Translations under genes and position numbers: made by a program
Notes under the pieces: model-generated
Told to the model about the DNA's origin: nothing
Databases searched by the model: none
What the model saw: the letters and a program-made list of their open reading frames with translations, nothing else
DNA from: an uncultured Pseudomonadota bacterium
Lineage (GTDB): Bacteria; Myxococcota_A; UBA796; CAJQPC01
Assembly: GCA_913060515.1 (NCBI GenBank)
Contig: CAJXRZ010000020.1
Coordinates: 1-64,000, forward strand
Length of the DNA stretch: 64,000 bases
Direction of reading: 5' to 3'
Shown: one piece after another, positions 36,647-45,350 of the stretch
Numbering within the stretch: the first letter of the stretch is position 1
Layout of the letters: the number at the start of each line of letters is the position of its first letter

Positions 36647-36834
36647 TATTTCAGCCTCCGGGCGGGTGTCCGATGAGTAGGACAGGCCCGCACTTGGATT
36701 TTGTTTTGATGACTTGGAGACCATCCTCGTCAAAAGAGAGAGGCGGCGCTCCGGCAGCAGGCAGGTAGACACCACCAACCTCGCGTCAATCGTTTTTCCC
36801 ACCCCCTGGAACCACCCCCCGAAAAGGAGCGAAG

Positions 36835-37398
36835 ATGCAACGCAATCCCAACCTGCAAGAGTTCTTTTTCGAGGCGATCGCACAAGCGATGCTCGCTCAA
36901 GGTGTGGAGCTCTCAAAGCTGTCCGCCCACTACCTCACCCGCTTGCTGGCCTCGCGCGGGGAAAGGATCGCCCCATCGGTTGAGACTCTGGCCGAGCTTC
37001 ACCTGCACGCAGCCCAAGCCCCAAAGCAGGAAGCGATCCGCCTCTACCGAAACCTGGGAGACCATGCTCTGTACACCGGCGGCTTCTTCCCCCAGAGCCT
37101 GGAGTCCAAGGCCGTGGGGCTGGACTACTACCGCTCGATGGGCGGCGCAGCCTATGGCCAAGTCGCGAACCTGACCGGTGCCCGGGACCCCTTCTCTCAG
37201 ATGTTCGCGGAGCTGGCCAAGCGCTTCCAAGACTGCCTGTTGTTGCTCAGCGACGTCTCGAACGCTGCGAGAGCCGCCAGCACTGGGGATCTGATGGCGC
37301 TGTATGAAGAGTGGCTGCGCACCCGCTCGCGACATGCGGAACGCCGGCTCGCGGAGCTGGGCATGATCCAGACCTCAGCGGATCCCCTCCCCACCTGA
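36835..37398 (+). CDS. Conserved-looking helical protein, unknown function
   Basis: A 187-aa soluble, mostly helical protein with a good ribosome site (AAAAGGAGCGAAG). No signal peptide, membrane segment or recognised motif. Sequence is well-behaved coding ([53 protein letters not shown]). It is divergent from groES and lies directly upstream of rpoZ. Confidence 0.65.
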   Translation: MQRNPNLQEFFFEAIAQAMLAQGVELSKLSAHYLTRLLASRGERIAPSVETLAELHLHAAQAPKQEAIRLYRNLGDHALYTGGFFPQSLESKAVGLDYYRSMGGAAYGQVANLTGARDPFSQMFAELAKRFQDCLLLLSDVSNAARAASTGDLMALYEEWLRTRSRHAERRLAELGMIQTSADPLPT

Positions 37399-37414
37399 GG
37401 TCAGCACACCCCCG

Positions 37415-37443
37415 TTGACGCGACCCATGGATCCGACTAATGA
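37415..37443 (+). promoter_or_regulatory. Candidate housekeeping promoter for rpoZ
   Basis: TTGACG at 37415-37420, a 17-base spacer and TAATGA at 37438-37443, close to the sigma-70 consensus with ideal spacing, 54 bases before the rpoZ ATG. Inferred from sequence only. Confidence 0.5.
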
Positions 37444-37496
37444 GGCGAGTCCCGCACCCACCCTTGGGCGCGATCCATCTCGCATCGGGAGGCCTC

Positions 37497-37790
37497 ATGG
37501 CCCGTATCACCGTTGAAGATTGCCTTAAGAAAGTGCCGAACCGCTTTGCTCTGGTCCTCGTGGCCGCCGAGCGCGCCAAGCAGCTCATGAAGGGCGAACG
37601 GGCACTGGTCGACGAGAACGACATCCGCAAGAACAAGGAAGTCGTCACTTCCCTGCGTGAGATCGCTGCCGGTCGTGTGCAGGCTGACCTGTCTCGCTTC
37701 GACGAGAACATCTTGATGTCCGAGCACAGCAAGATGGCCGACGCCCACCTGCCCTTGGCAATGGAAGACGACCTCCCCGAAGAGGTCTGA
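37497..37790 (+). CDS. rpoZ: RNA polymerase omega subunit
   Basis: A 97-aa subunit that helps assemble beta' and is a contact point for ppGpp. [30 protein letters not shown] is typical of omega, with the conserved N[RK]F and R-A-K-Q-L features, then [14 protein letters not shown]. The ATG at 37497 has GGGAGG upstream. In many proteobacteria rpoZ sits with gmk and spoT; here its neighbours are an unknown helical protein and a 60-aa protein. Confidence 0.95.
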   Translation: MARITVEDCLKKVPNRFALVLVAAERAKQLMKGERALVDENDIRKNKEVVTSLREIAAGRVQADLSRFDENILMSEHSKMADAHLPLAMEDDLPEEV

Positions 37791-37874
37791 TCCCCTTCCC
37801 TTCCCTTCCCTGGCTGCTGCCCAAGCATTGGGTCCAGCGCCGACTTGGCCAATGCGCCATGAAAAGGACACGCC

Positions 37875-38057
37875 ATGAGCGACAAGAAGATCAACACCGA
37901 GCGCTACTTCGATAAGCGCGTCATTCGCCACTACTACGACCGAAAGGTCGTGACCCGCCTCGAGCACGACAAGTACCTCGACAAGCTGGAAGACTGCGCG
38001 GAGCTGGGTGAAAAGACCGAGACGCGCATGGAGCTCTCCGCTCCAGCCGAGAGCTGA
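37875..38057 (+). CDS. Small charged protein, unknown function
   Basis: A 60-aa protein with AAAAGGACACGCC before its ATG. It is rich in Lys, Arg, Asp and Glu ([23 protein letters not shown]), with no hydrophobic segment or signal peptide. It sits 84 bp after rpoZ and 4 bp before hutU, probably in the same transcript. Function not recognised; it could be a small nucleic-acid- or polymerase-associated protein. Confidence 0.6.
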   Translation: MSDKKINTERYFDKRVIRHYYDRKVVTRLEHDKYLDKLEDCAELGEKTETRMELSAPAES

Positions 38058-38061
38058 GGCG

Positions 38062-39717
38062 ATGGCCCGGCGGGCAATGACCACCCCAACGGGCACCACC
38101 TTGACCTGCAAAGGCTGGGTGCAGGAAGCTGCTCTGCGGATGTTCCTGAACAACCTGGACCCCGACGTCGCCGAGGCGCCGGAGGACCTGGTGGTCTACG
38201 GGGGCACCGGAAAGGCTGCCCGCAACTGGGCCGCATACGACGCCATCGTGGCCTCGCTCCAAGAGCTGGGTGACGAGGAGACTCTGCTGGTTCAGAGCGG
38301 CAAGCCTGTGGGAATCCTGAAGAGCCACAAGGATGCCCCTCGCGTTCTGATCGCCAACTCCAACCTGGTTGGCAAGTGGGCGAACTGGGAGCACTTCCGC
38401 GAGCTGGAGCAGAAGGGCCTGATGATGTACGGCCAGATGACCGCGGGGTCCTGGATCTACATCGGCACGCAGGGAATCCTGCAGGGCACCTTCGAGACCT
38501 TCGCGGCCGCTGGCCGGGTCCACTTTGGCAGCCCAGACTTGAAGGGTCGCCTGATCCTCAGCGCCGGCTTGGGCGGCATGGGAGGCGCACAGCCCCTGGC
38601 AGCCACCATGTGCGGCGCAGTGTTTCTGGGCTTCGACGTGGACGAGTCCCGCATTCAGCGGCGCTTGGAGACGGGCTACCTCGATGAGCTCTGCCCCAGC
38701 CTGGAGGATGCTCTGGCCAAGTGCCGGATCAGCCAAGAGAAGGGCGAGGCACGCTCCTACGGTGTGGTGGCCAACGCGGCCTTCGCCTTCGCCGAGCTCG
38801 TACGACTGGGCGTGACCCCAGACCTGGTCACCGACCAGACCAGCGCACACGACCCACTCTTTGGCTACATCCCCGAGGGTTTTGACCCCCAGGAAGCCGA
38901 GCTGCTGCGCAAGGATGAGCCCGAGCGCTACCTGAAGCTCTCCCGCAAGTCCATGGCCAACCACGTCCAGGCCATGCTCGACCTTCAGACCGCTGGATCC
39001 CACGTCTTTGACTACGGGAACAACCTGCGCGCTGGCGCAGTGGACGGTGGCTGCGCCGAAGCCTTCGAGTTCCCTGGCTTCGTTCCCGCCTACATCCGCC
39101 CCCTCTTCTGCGAGGGCAAGGGTCCCTTCCGCTGGGTAGCGCTCTCGGGCGACCCAGAGGACATCTACACGACCGACAAGGCCCTGATGGAGCTCTTCCC
39201 AGAAGACGCCCATCTACACCGCTGGCTCAAGATGGCCCGTGAGCGCGTGTCCTTCCAGGGACTGCCCGCTCGCATCTGCTGGCTGGGCTACGGCGAGCGC
39301 CACAAGGCCGGCGAGCTCTTCAACGAGCTGGTTCGCACTGGAAAGGTGAGCGCGCCCATCGTGATTGGTCGCGACCACTTGGACTGTGGCTCCGTCGCCT
39401 CCCCCAACCGGGAGACCGAAGCGATGAAGGACGGATCCGACGCTGTCGCGGACTGGCCCATCCTCAACGCTCTGATCAACGCGGTCAACGGCGCAAGCTG
39501 GGTGAGCTTCCATCACGGTGGTGGCGTGGGCATGGGCTACAGCCTGCACTCCGGTCAGGTCATCGTCGCCGATGGCACAGACGAGGCTGCGGCACGCATT
39601 GAGCGCGTCCTACTCGCCGACCCAGCCATGGGTGTCATCCGACACGCGGACGCGGGCTACGAGCGTGCCTTGGACGTCGCAGACGAGCGAGGCGTGAAGA
39701 TCCCGGGCCGCAACTAG
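38062..39717 (+). CDS. hutU: Urocanate hydratase
   Basis: A 551-aa NAD-dependent enzyme of histidine breakdown, turning urocanate into imidazolonepropionate. Family motifs: [26 protein letters not shown], the NAD region [60 protein letters not shown] and [16 protein letters not shown]. Length matches the usual 550-560 aa. The start is the ATG at 38062 or the one at 38077. No hutH, hutI or hutG lies in the window. Confidence 0.95.
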   Translation: MARRAMTTPTGTTLTCKGWVQEAALRMFLNNLDPDVAEAPEDLVVYGGTGKAARNWAAYDAIVASLQELGDEETLLVQSGKPVGILKSHKDAPRVLIANSNLVGKWANWEHFRELEQKGLMMYGQMTAGSWIYIGTQGILQGTFETFAAAGRVHFGSPDLKGRLILSAGLGGMGGAQPLAATMCGAVFLGFDVDESRIQRRLETGYLDELCPSLEDALAKCRISQEKGEARSYGVVANAAFAFAELVRLGVTPDLVTDQTSAHDPLFGYIPEGFDPQEAELLRKDEPERYLKLSRKSMANHVQAMLDLQTAGSHVFDYGNNLRAGAVDGGCAEAFEFPGFVPAYIRPLFCEGKGPFRWVALSGDPEDIYTTDKALMELFPEDAHLHRWLKMARERVSFQGLPARICWLGYGERHKAGELFNELVRTGKVSAPIVIGRDHLDCGSVASPNRETEAMKDGSDAVADWPILNALINAVNGASWVSFHHGGGVGMGYSLHSGQVIVADGTDEAAARIERVLLADPAMGVIRHADAGYERALDVADERGVKIPGRN

Positions 39718-39746
39718 CCCCCGGGTTCAGCTTCGAAGCACGCCTC

Positions 39747-40004
39747 TCAGCGGTCTTCGACAATCTCGAGCACGTAGCGCATCTTCGCTTTGCCGCCTGC
39801 CGCATGCACGATGCGGCGGATGGCGTCGGCGTGGATGCCCTTTCGGCCAATGACCTTGCCGATGTCTTCTTTTGCGACTTCGAGCTCTAGAACGCAGCTG
39901 TGTGCACCCTGGACTTCGTTGACGACGACCTGCTCGGGGTAGTCCACCATCGCTTTCACGATGGCCTCCACCAACTCCCGGATTCCCAGTACTTCTGCTG
40001 CCAC
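39747..40004 (-). CDS. khpA: KH-domain RNA-binding protein KhpA
   Basis: An 85-aa single-KH protein. LVEAIVKAMVDYPEQVVVNEV at the start and the RNA-binding GxxG loop in KVIGRKGIHADAIRRI are characteristic of KhpA (YlqC), which pairs with KhpB in RNA metabolism. The GTG at 40004 has GGAG six bases upstream and gives the family length; the frame upstream is not supported. It is usually next to rpsP; here it stands alone between hutU and a sigma-factor gene. Confidence 0.88.
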   Translation of the reverse strand: MAAEVLGIRELVEAIVKAMVDYPEQVVVNEVQGAHSCVLELEVAKEDIGKVIGRKGIHADAIRRIVHAAGGKAKMRYVLEIVEDR

Positions 40005-40163
40005 CGCGTACTCCTGCGCCGCTGACCACTGCTTCAAAGCCCGTCTGTATGCCTGGCTCCATCGAGCCGCAGACCGCGCTTCTGTACTAAGGATCGGCCC
40101 CGGGAGGCATTGCGTCAAGTCCCCGGCCCAAGTTGATCTGCGACACGAGGGTAAGAAGGGTGA

Positions 40164-40185
40164 CGAATCCTGACCGAATCCTGAC
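40164..40185 (+). repeat. Tandem 11-bp direct repeat upstream of the sigma-factor gene
   Basis: CGAATCCTGAC at 40164-40174 is repeated without a gap at 40175-40185, 43 bases before the sigma-factor ATG. One turn of the helix per unit suggests a binding site for a regulator or an alternative sigma factor promoter element. It could also be a chance duplication. Confidence 0.5.
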
Positions 40186-40228
40186 CGGTGTTCTTTCGTT
40201 GTGGTGTGTGAAGCCCACGGAGGAAGTG

Positions 40229-40831
40229 ATGGCACAGCGCATCTCAGACCAGGACATCAAGACCTTGGCCGCAAGGCAACCCAAGGCCGCATACGACCTG
40301 GTCGTGCAGCGCTACCAAGCACGCTTGGAGCACCACGCAGCAGGAATCGTCAAGGACCGCCAAGAGGCGCGAGATGCGGTGCAAGAGGTGTTCATCAAGG
40401 CCATGCGGGAGGACCGCTTCTTCAACGAAGACTTTGAAGTCCGCGCCTGGCTCTTCCGGGTGACCAGCAACCTTTGCTACAACATCATCCGCGACAAGCG
40501 TCGGCGCAGCGGCATCCTGGCCAACATGGGCGAGGACATGGTCCCCCAGGGCAAAGCACGGATGGTGCGGGCAGAGGTCTACCAAGACGAGCTGCGACGG
40601 GAACTCCAAGACTGCATGGCGGAGCTCTCTGAGGCCCACCGAGAGATCTTGATGCTCCGCTACTACAAGGACCTCAGCTACCGGGAGATCGCCAGCACCC
40701 TGGAGATTCAACTTGGAACGGTGATGTCCAGATTGAGCCGGGCGCGCAGTCGACTTGGCGAAGTGATGGGCCCTGAGCATCCCCTGGGGCAGGAGACCGG
40801 CTGGGTCTCCGAGATGCGTCGCGCCTCCTGA
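40229..40831 (+). CDS. ECF-like RNA polymerase sigma factor
   Basis: A 200-aa sigma factor with only regions 2 and 4. Region 2: EARDAVQEVFIKAMRE and AWLFRVTSNLCYNIIRDKRRR (DNA melting and -10 recognition). Region 4: LSEAHREILMLRYYKDLSYREIASTLEIQLGTVMSRLSRARSRL (-35 helix-turn-helix). GGAGGAAGTG precedes the ATG at 40229. No zinc anti-sigma gene follows, so control may be by transcription or by the unknown downstream protein. Confidence 0.93.
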   Translation: MAQRISDQDIKTLAARQPKAAYDLVVQRYQARLEHHAAGIVKDRQEARDAVQEVFIKAMREDRFFNEDFEVRAWLFRVTSNLCYNIIRDKRRRSGILANMGEDMVPQGKARMVRAEVYQDELRRELQDCMAELSEAHREILMLRYYKDLSYREIASTLEIQLGTVMSRLSRARSRLGEVMGPEHPLGQETGWVSEMRRAS

Positions 40832-40936
40832 GTCTGAGTTCCCTGTACCGGCCCTTGCACTTGGGCCAGCGGATTGACCGCCCTGGAGTGGCGCGGGTAC
40901 CATGGCGGTGCAGTTGCCCCCACCGCGAGTTCTGGC

Positions 40937-42274
40937 TTGATTTTTCCGCTGCGCGAACGCCTCATTGAGCACCTGGACGAAGGGTCCATGGGCCGGATTA
41001 CTGCCTCCGGTAGTTCCGGAGAGCTCTCCATCTACGTGATGGAGGGAGAGGTCCTGGCTGCCCGCAGCGATGACGACGACACGATGCTGCTGCGGCGTTT
41101 GCTCCGCAACGGACACGTCGACAAGACCCAGCTTGGCGCACTGCGCACCGAGGCCCAGGGCGGGCGCTTGGAAGATGTTCTGCTGAACAAGCTGCCTACA
41201 GAGCAGGCAGAGAGCCTGGTCTTCGACCGCATGCGAGAGAACCTGGGGCGCTTCCTCTTGGCAGAGGAGCCCAGCTTCGAGCGCATGGACAGCCTGCTCA
41301 TCGGGCACCTACACATCGGCCACAACAGCAGAGAGCTGCTCGCCGAGCTGGAGTCCTTGCTGGAGTCTGGCGCTGAACTGGCCTCTGAGAAGGGACTGAG
41401 CACCAACCTGGCCCGCTCAGGATTTGAGCCGGCCCCCGAGCACGAAGCGCTCTGGAGCTTGGTCTCCGAGCCCCGCAGCGTGGCTTGGCTCCTGCAAAAG
41501 GCGCCAATCGAGGAGCTGGACACCCTGGCGACCTTGGCCAAGATGCTCGCAGAAGGCGTGCTCAAGCGGGTCGAGGACCTCACCCCAGAGGAGGAAGAGG
41601 CCGCGCTCATGGCCGAGCTGGAGCGCGCTGCCGAAGATCCCGACTACGTGGAAGAGCCCCTTGAGGAGCGCCCCGACGAGGAGGTCTTCGAGGAAGAGTT
41701 GGCCATGTTCGCGGACAACGACTTTGTGCGCGGTGGCGATGGCGACGGTGCCTTCACCAAGACCAAGGAAGAGCTGAACGCGGACCGCATCGACCTGACC
41801 CACGGTCGGGACGACATGAGCGCTCTGGGCGAGCTCGTTGGGGATCAAGAGACGGCGGATACCGCTGGCGTAAAGATGAACTTCGGCGGCCCACGTCTGT
41901 CCAACGACGATGCAGCGAAGAAAGTCGCTGTCGCGAACGAGGTCATGGAGGCGCTCTGCACAGCCTTCGACACCCAGGACGGTGCGGGCGCAGGCATGGG
42001 CCGCGTTCAGCTCCTGGTAGACGGCGCGCCCTCCAACTTCTCGGTGCTCTTCCGCAATGCGCGGGCCGGCTCCAAGGGCAGCGTGCCCGGTCAAGTGTTG
42101 ATCGCCAACTTGCGCAAGCGTCCGGCCACGGAGCATCGCGGGCTCCTGAACAATGGCCTGGCAAACTTGATCGACCGCGCGATGAACATGGGCGCGGAGA
42201 CCTTGGAAGACGACGACATCCTGGACGCCTTTCTGGAGACCTGTGTGGGCTACCAGAAGCGCTTGGGGCTCTAA
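40937..42274 (+). CDS. Acidic protein with possible DUF4388/PatA-like N-terminal domain
   Basis: About 445 aa if started at the TTG at 40937; a TTG at 40874 and an ATG at 40988 are also in frame and the start is uncertain. The N-terminal ~100 residues (GRITASGSSGELSIYVMEGEVLAARSDDD, LLRRLLRNGHVDKTQLGALR) resemble the DUF4388/PatA fold found in Myxococcota signalling proteins. A long acidic middle (EEEEAALMAELERAAEDPDYVEEPLEER) separates it from a conserved-looking C-terminal domain (GRVQLLVDGAPSNFSVLFRNARAG). No signal or membrane segment. It follows the sigma factor by ~105 bases. Confidence 0.6.
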   Translation: MIFPLRERLIEHLDEGSMGRITASGSSGELSIYVMEGEVLAARSDDDDTMLLRRLLRNGHVDKTQLGALRTEAQGGRLEDVLLNKLPTEQAESLVFDRMRENLGRFLLAEEPSFERMDSLLIGHLHIGHNSRELLAELESLLESGAELASEKGLSTNLARSGFEPAPEHEALWSLVSEPRSVAWLLQKAPIEELDTLATLAKMLAEGVLKRVEDLTPEEEEAALMAELERAAEDPDYVEEPLEERPDEEVFEEELAMFADNDFVRGGDGDGAFTKTKEELNADRIDLTHGRDDMSALGELVGDQETADTAGVKMNFGGPRLSNDDAAKKVAVANEVMEALCTAFDTQDGAGAGMGRVQLLVDGAPSNFSVLFRNARAGSKGSVPGQVLIANLRKRPATEHRGLLNNGLANLIDRAMNMGAETLEDDDILDAFLETCVGYQKRLGL

Positions 42275-42283
42275 GGAGTCGTC

Positions 42284-43204
42284 TTGAAACGGCGAATCGC
42301 CGCTGGCCTTGTGGCCGCCGTACTGCTCCTGGGCCTTGCACCGCAGGGCGCAGCGCCCCATCCACTGGAGCGCACCCCGGCCTCCGTGGTGCAGGTCGCC
42401 ATCGATCACCGCAACGAGCCCTTGGCCCAACGCATCGACGCGATCAGCGCCCTCTGGCTCGGCAAGCCCTACCAGCTTGGCCCATTGGGCGAAGGCCTGG
42501 GCGCGGAGACCGACAGCGATCCCATCACCCGCTACGACGTCTTTGACTGCCTGACCTATGTGGAAGAGGTCATGGCCCTTGCGATGGCTCCGGATCCCAG
42601 CCGCGCCCACGAGCTGCGCATGGCGATGCGCTACACCCAAGCGCCGGCGAACTACGAGAACCGGCGGCACTTCATGCTGGCCGAGTGGGTCCCCGGCACG
42701 GAGCAAGACGGCTGGATGCGCGACATCACCGCAGATCTGCCTGGTGCAGAGCCACGCAGCAAGTCGGTGACCTCGCAGACATGGGCCGGTTGGAAGAAGC
42801 GCAAGGGCTTTCCTCTCTCAGATGCGCGGCTCCCTGTGGGCACCATGGACTTCCACGTCCTCCCCCTCACTGTCACCAGTGAGACCCTGGAGGCGATTCC
42901 GGACGGCGCCGTGATCTTCACCGTGCGCGCCCTGCGGGACTACCTGCCCATCGCAATCAGTCATGTCGGAATCAAGGTGCCCGGGGACAAACCCACCATG
43001 CGGCACGCCAGCCGAATGGGCCAGCGCGTGGTCCGCGACGATGACTTGAACTGGTACGTCAAGCACCTGGGCACCTACAAGAACTGGCCTGGGGAAGGCC
43101 TGATCGTGATGGTGCCCGTCGAGTACGGCCCCACACCGGGTCACCTGGCCAGCATCCAAGCCAACCAGGCTGAGCCCGCCCTCTCAGCGGAAGAGCGCGA
43201 TTAG
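42284..43204 (+). CDS. DUF1460 family N-acetylmuramoyl-L-alanine amidase-like protein
   Basis: A 306-aa secreted protein starting at a TTG (42284) with AAGGAG ideally placed. Signal peptide MKRRIAAGLVAAVLLLGLAPQGA. The DUF1460 pattern is clear: GKPYQLGPLGEG, YDVFDCLTYVEEVMALA with the likely nucleophile Cys, the RYTQAPANYENRRHFMLAEW stretch and ISHVGIKV with a His. Members are NlpC/P60-like cysteine amidases acting on peptidoglycan. It follows the acidic protein by 9 bases. Its 3' end overlaps the convergent phosphoglucomutase by 21 nt. Confidence 0.85.
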   Translation: MKRRIAAGLVAAVLLLGLAPQGAAPHPLERTPASVVQVAIDHRNEPLAQRIDAISALWLGKPYQLGPLGEGLGAETDSDPITRYDVFDCLTYVEEVMALAMAPDPSRAHELRMAMRYTQAPANYENRRHFMLAEWVPGTEQDGWMRDITADLPGAEPRSKSVTSQTWAGWKKRKGFPLSDARLPVGTMDFHVLPLTVTSETLEAIPDGAVIFTVRALRDYLPIAISHVGIKVPGDKPTMRHASRMGQRVVRDDDLNWYVKHLGTYKNWPGEGLIVMVPVEYGPTPGHLASIQANQAEPALSAEERD

Positions 43205-45307
43205 CTCCGAGCCACAGCTTGGGGACTCGCTGTCTACAAAGGCTGCGATGGCATCGGAGACCAAACCACGCGGGTCCTTTCCGTAGGACCCCAGCTCCGC
43301 ATCCAACCAAGCATCCAGCCCAGTCTCGCCAGCGGAGAGCTTCTCGAGCAGCGCAGGGACCAGCTCTTGAGCCAAGTGCAGCTTCTGCTCCACCGGTACC
43401 AAGTCGCTCACCTTGAGGGCCCACCTTGGCAAGAAGAGATCCACTCTGCCGAGCATCAGGGTCGCAAAGTCCTCGGCCAGGGCCTGACAGGCTGCGTCGG
43501 TCGCCGGGATCTCCACGCCCAGGTCTCCGCCAGGGGACGTGCCCAGCTCGGCATAGACCTTGTTCTTGGGCTCGGTCCCGCTGGGGCGCAGGATGATTCG
43601 GCCACCCTCGAGCTCGAAGATCATCACGTTCCGCGAGCTGCGGTCCGTGTTGGAGACCAGCTTGCCCATGGGGCCCGACTCATCGAGCAGGTCCGTGAAC
43701 TTGAGCACCTTGCGGCCTGCAACTTCAGTCGGCGGGTTCTGGCGAAAGCTGTCCTGGATGGCGTCGATCTGCCCCTTTCCGCTGGCCCCACGCATGACGG
43801 TCGAGATCAGACGATTGGAGACGTAGCCAACTTCGGTCCAGATCTGGTGCAGCAAGTCCACCAAGGTCTTGCCTTCTACCTTGAGCAGGCTGGCGGCCTC
43901 GGCCAGGAGCACGGCAGCGCCCGCAGCGTCCTTGTCCCGAATCTCCGAGGTCACAAGCACCCCGTGGGACTCCTCCACGCCGACCGTGTAGTCCAGAGCG
44001 CTGCCCTTGAGGTGTTGGTAGGAGCCGCTCTCCTCCAGGCAGCGCAAGGCCTCGGCGACGTACTTGAATCCAACGAGCAGGTCGCCGTGGAATTGAGCGC
44101 CCTTTGCCTGTGCCACCCGGTTCACCAGACTCGAGGTGACCAGGCTCTTCATCACGATCGGGTTGTCGGTCGGCGGCGAGGACAGAGCGACCCAGGCGGC
44201 CAGGGCCCCCATCTCATTTCCGTTGATAAAGCGCCAAGAACCTTGATGCTTGACCACCAGCCCCAATCGGTCAGCGTCTGGATCGCAGGCCATGACCAGG
44301 TCCGCACCTTCCGCTTCGGCCAAGGCCACCGCCCGGTCCATGCTCTGGCGCACTTCGGGGTTGGGGATGCCAAAGGGCACGTTGGGGAAGCTGCCGTCGT
44401 GGGCGGCTTGGGTCGGCTCGAGGATGCAGTCAAAACCGGCCCCGCGCAGCACCGGAACCACCGTCGTATCCCCGGTTCCGTGCAGGGCTGTGAAGACCAC
44501 CTTGGCCCCACGCGAGGCCACGCTGGGCGCCTGACGCGCCTGGGCGATGTTGGCGTCCAGGTAGGCTTGGCGAACCGCGGGATCCAGGATGCGAACCAGC
44601 CCCTGCTCCTTGGCCTGCAGCCAATCCATGCGCTCAACGGAGGTCACCGTGTTGACGATGTCCACCAGCTCCTCGTCGTAAGGCGGGATCTCCTGCCCAC
44701 CCAGCTGGTTGTAGATCTTGGCGCCGTTGTCGTCGGGGGGGTTGTGGGAAGCGCTGACGTTCAGCCCACCCTTGGTGCCCAGGTGACGGATGGCGAAGGA
44801 GAGCTCAGGGGTGGAGATGAAGGAGTCGTCCCCACGGTCCAGCATGGTGCTCTGCACGCCATTGGCGGCGTAGACCCCGGCGGCCAGCTCGGCGAAGTCC
44901 CGGGAGGTGAAGCCCAAAACCGGATTCGGCACGTCCTTGGGGTAGAGCTTGCGCAGGTCCTGGTAGTGCCGCACGTCGTAGGCGATGACCACCGAGAGCT
45001 CGCCCTCGTGGCGCTGCCGCAGGTACTGGGCGTGTCCCTGGATGGAGCTTCCGATGGTGTAAGGGTTGATGCGGTTGGGACCCACACCGATGGGGCCGCG
45101 GCGCCCACCCGTACCAAAGGGGATGATCTGGTAGAAGCTGTCCAAGAGCAGCTCCCAGCGTCGGTCCTGAATCAAGCGTGTGATCAAGGGCACGTAGTCG
45201 GCGGTGTTGGGGTCCTGCAGCCAGCGCTCCAGGTGCACCATGGCCGAGTCTACAAAGACCTGGGCCACGCCCAAGCTCCCAAAGCCTTGCCTGGCTTGGT
45301 TCAGCAT
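43184..45307 (-). CDS. Phosphoglucomutase (PgcA/PGM2-like), extended
   Basis: A 707-aa alpha-D-phosphohexomutase from the ATG at 45307 (AAGGAG upstream). The phosphoserine is S187 in VSASHNPPDDNGAK. The metal loop is ACDPDADRLGL, the sugar-binding loop GVEESHGVLVTSEIRDKDA and the phosphate-binding end RIILRPSGTEPKNKVY. It interconverts glucose 1- and 6-phosphate for glycogen and envelope sugars. It is ~130 residues longer than usual; the extra part is a helical C-terminal extension after the phosphate site plus an N-terminal ~60 residues. Confidence 0.9.
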   Translation of the reverse strand: MLNQARQGFGSLGVAQVFVDSAMVHLERWLQDPNTADYVPLITRLIQDRRWELLLDSFYQIIPFGTGGRRGPIGVGPNRINPYTIGSSIQGHAQYLRQRHEGELSVVIAYDVRHYQDLRKLYPKDVPNPVLGFTSRDFAELAAGVYAANGVQSTMLDRGDDSFISTPELSFAIRHLGTKGGLNVSASHNPPDDNGAKIYNQLGGQEIPPYDEELVDIVNTVTSVERMDWLQAKEQGLVRILDPAVRQAYLDANIAQARQAPSVASRGAKVVFTALHGTGDTTVVPVLRGAGFDCILEPTQAAHDGSFPNVPFGIPNPEVRQSMDRAVALAEAEGADLVMACDPDADRLGLVVKHQGSWRFINGNEMGALAAWVALSSPPTDNPIVMKSLVTSSLVNRVAQAKGAQFHGDLLVGFKYVAEALRCLEESGSYQHLKGSALDYTVGVEESHGVLVTSEIRDKDAAGAAVLLAEAASLLKVEGKTLVDLLHQIWTEVGYVSNRLISTVMRGASGKGQIDAIQDSFRQNPPTEVAGRKVLKFTDLLDESGPMGKLVSNTDRSSRNVMIFELEGGRIILRPSGTEPKNKVYAELGTSPGGDLGVEIPATDAACQALAEDFATLMLGRVDLFLPRWALKVSDLVPVEQKLHLAQELVPALLEKLSAGETGLDAWLDAELGSYGKDPRGLVSDAIAAFVDSESPSCGSELIALFR

Positions 45308-45350
45308 CCGCTCTCCTTGCCCGCTGGGGGCTTGTCTATTTGAGGGGATC

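Noticed and set aside
36647-36834. TTGACG (minus strand, 36789-36784) as groE promoter
   Set aside because: No acceptable -10 at 16-18 bases; left out as a feature.
43367-45343. 658-aa plus-strand open frame
   Set aside because: Antisense of the phosphoglucomutase gene; no motif and typical shadow composition.
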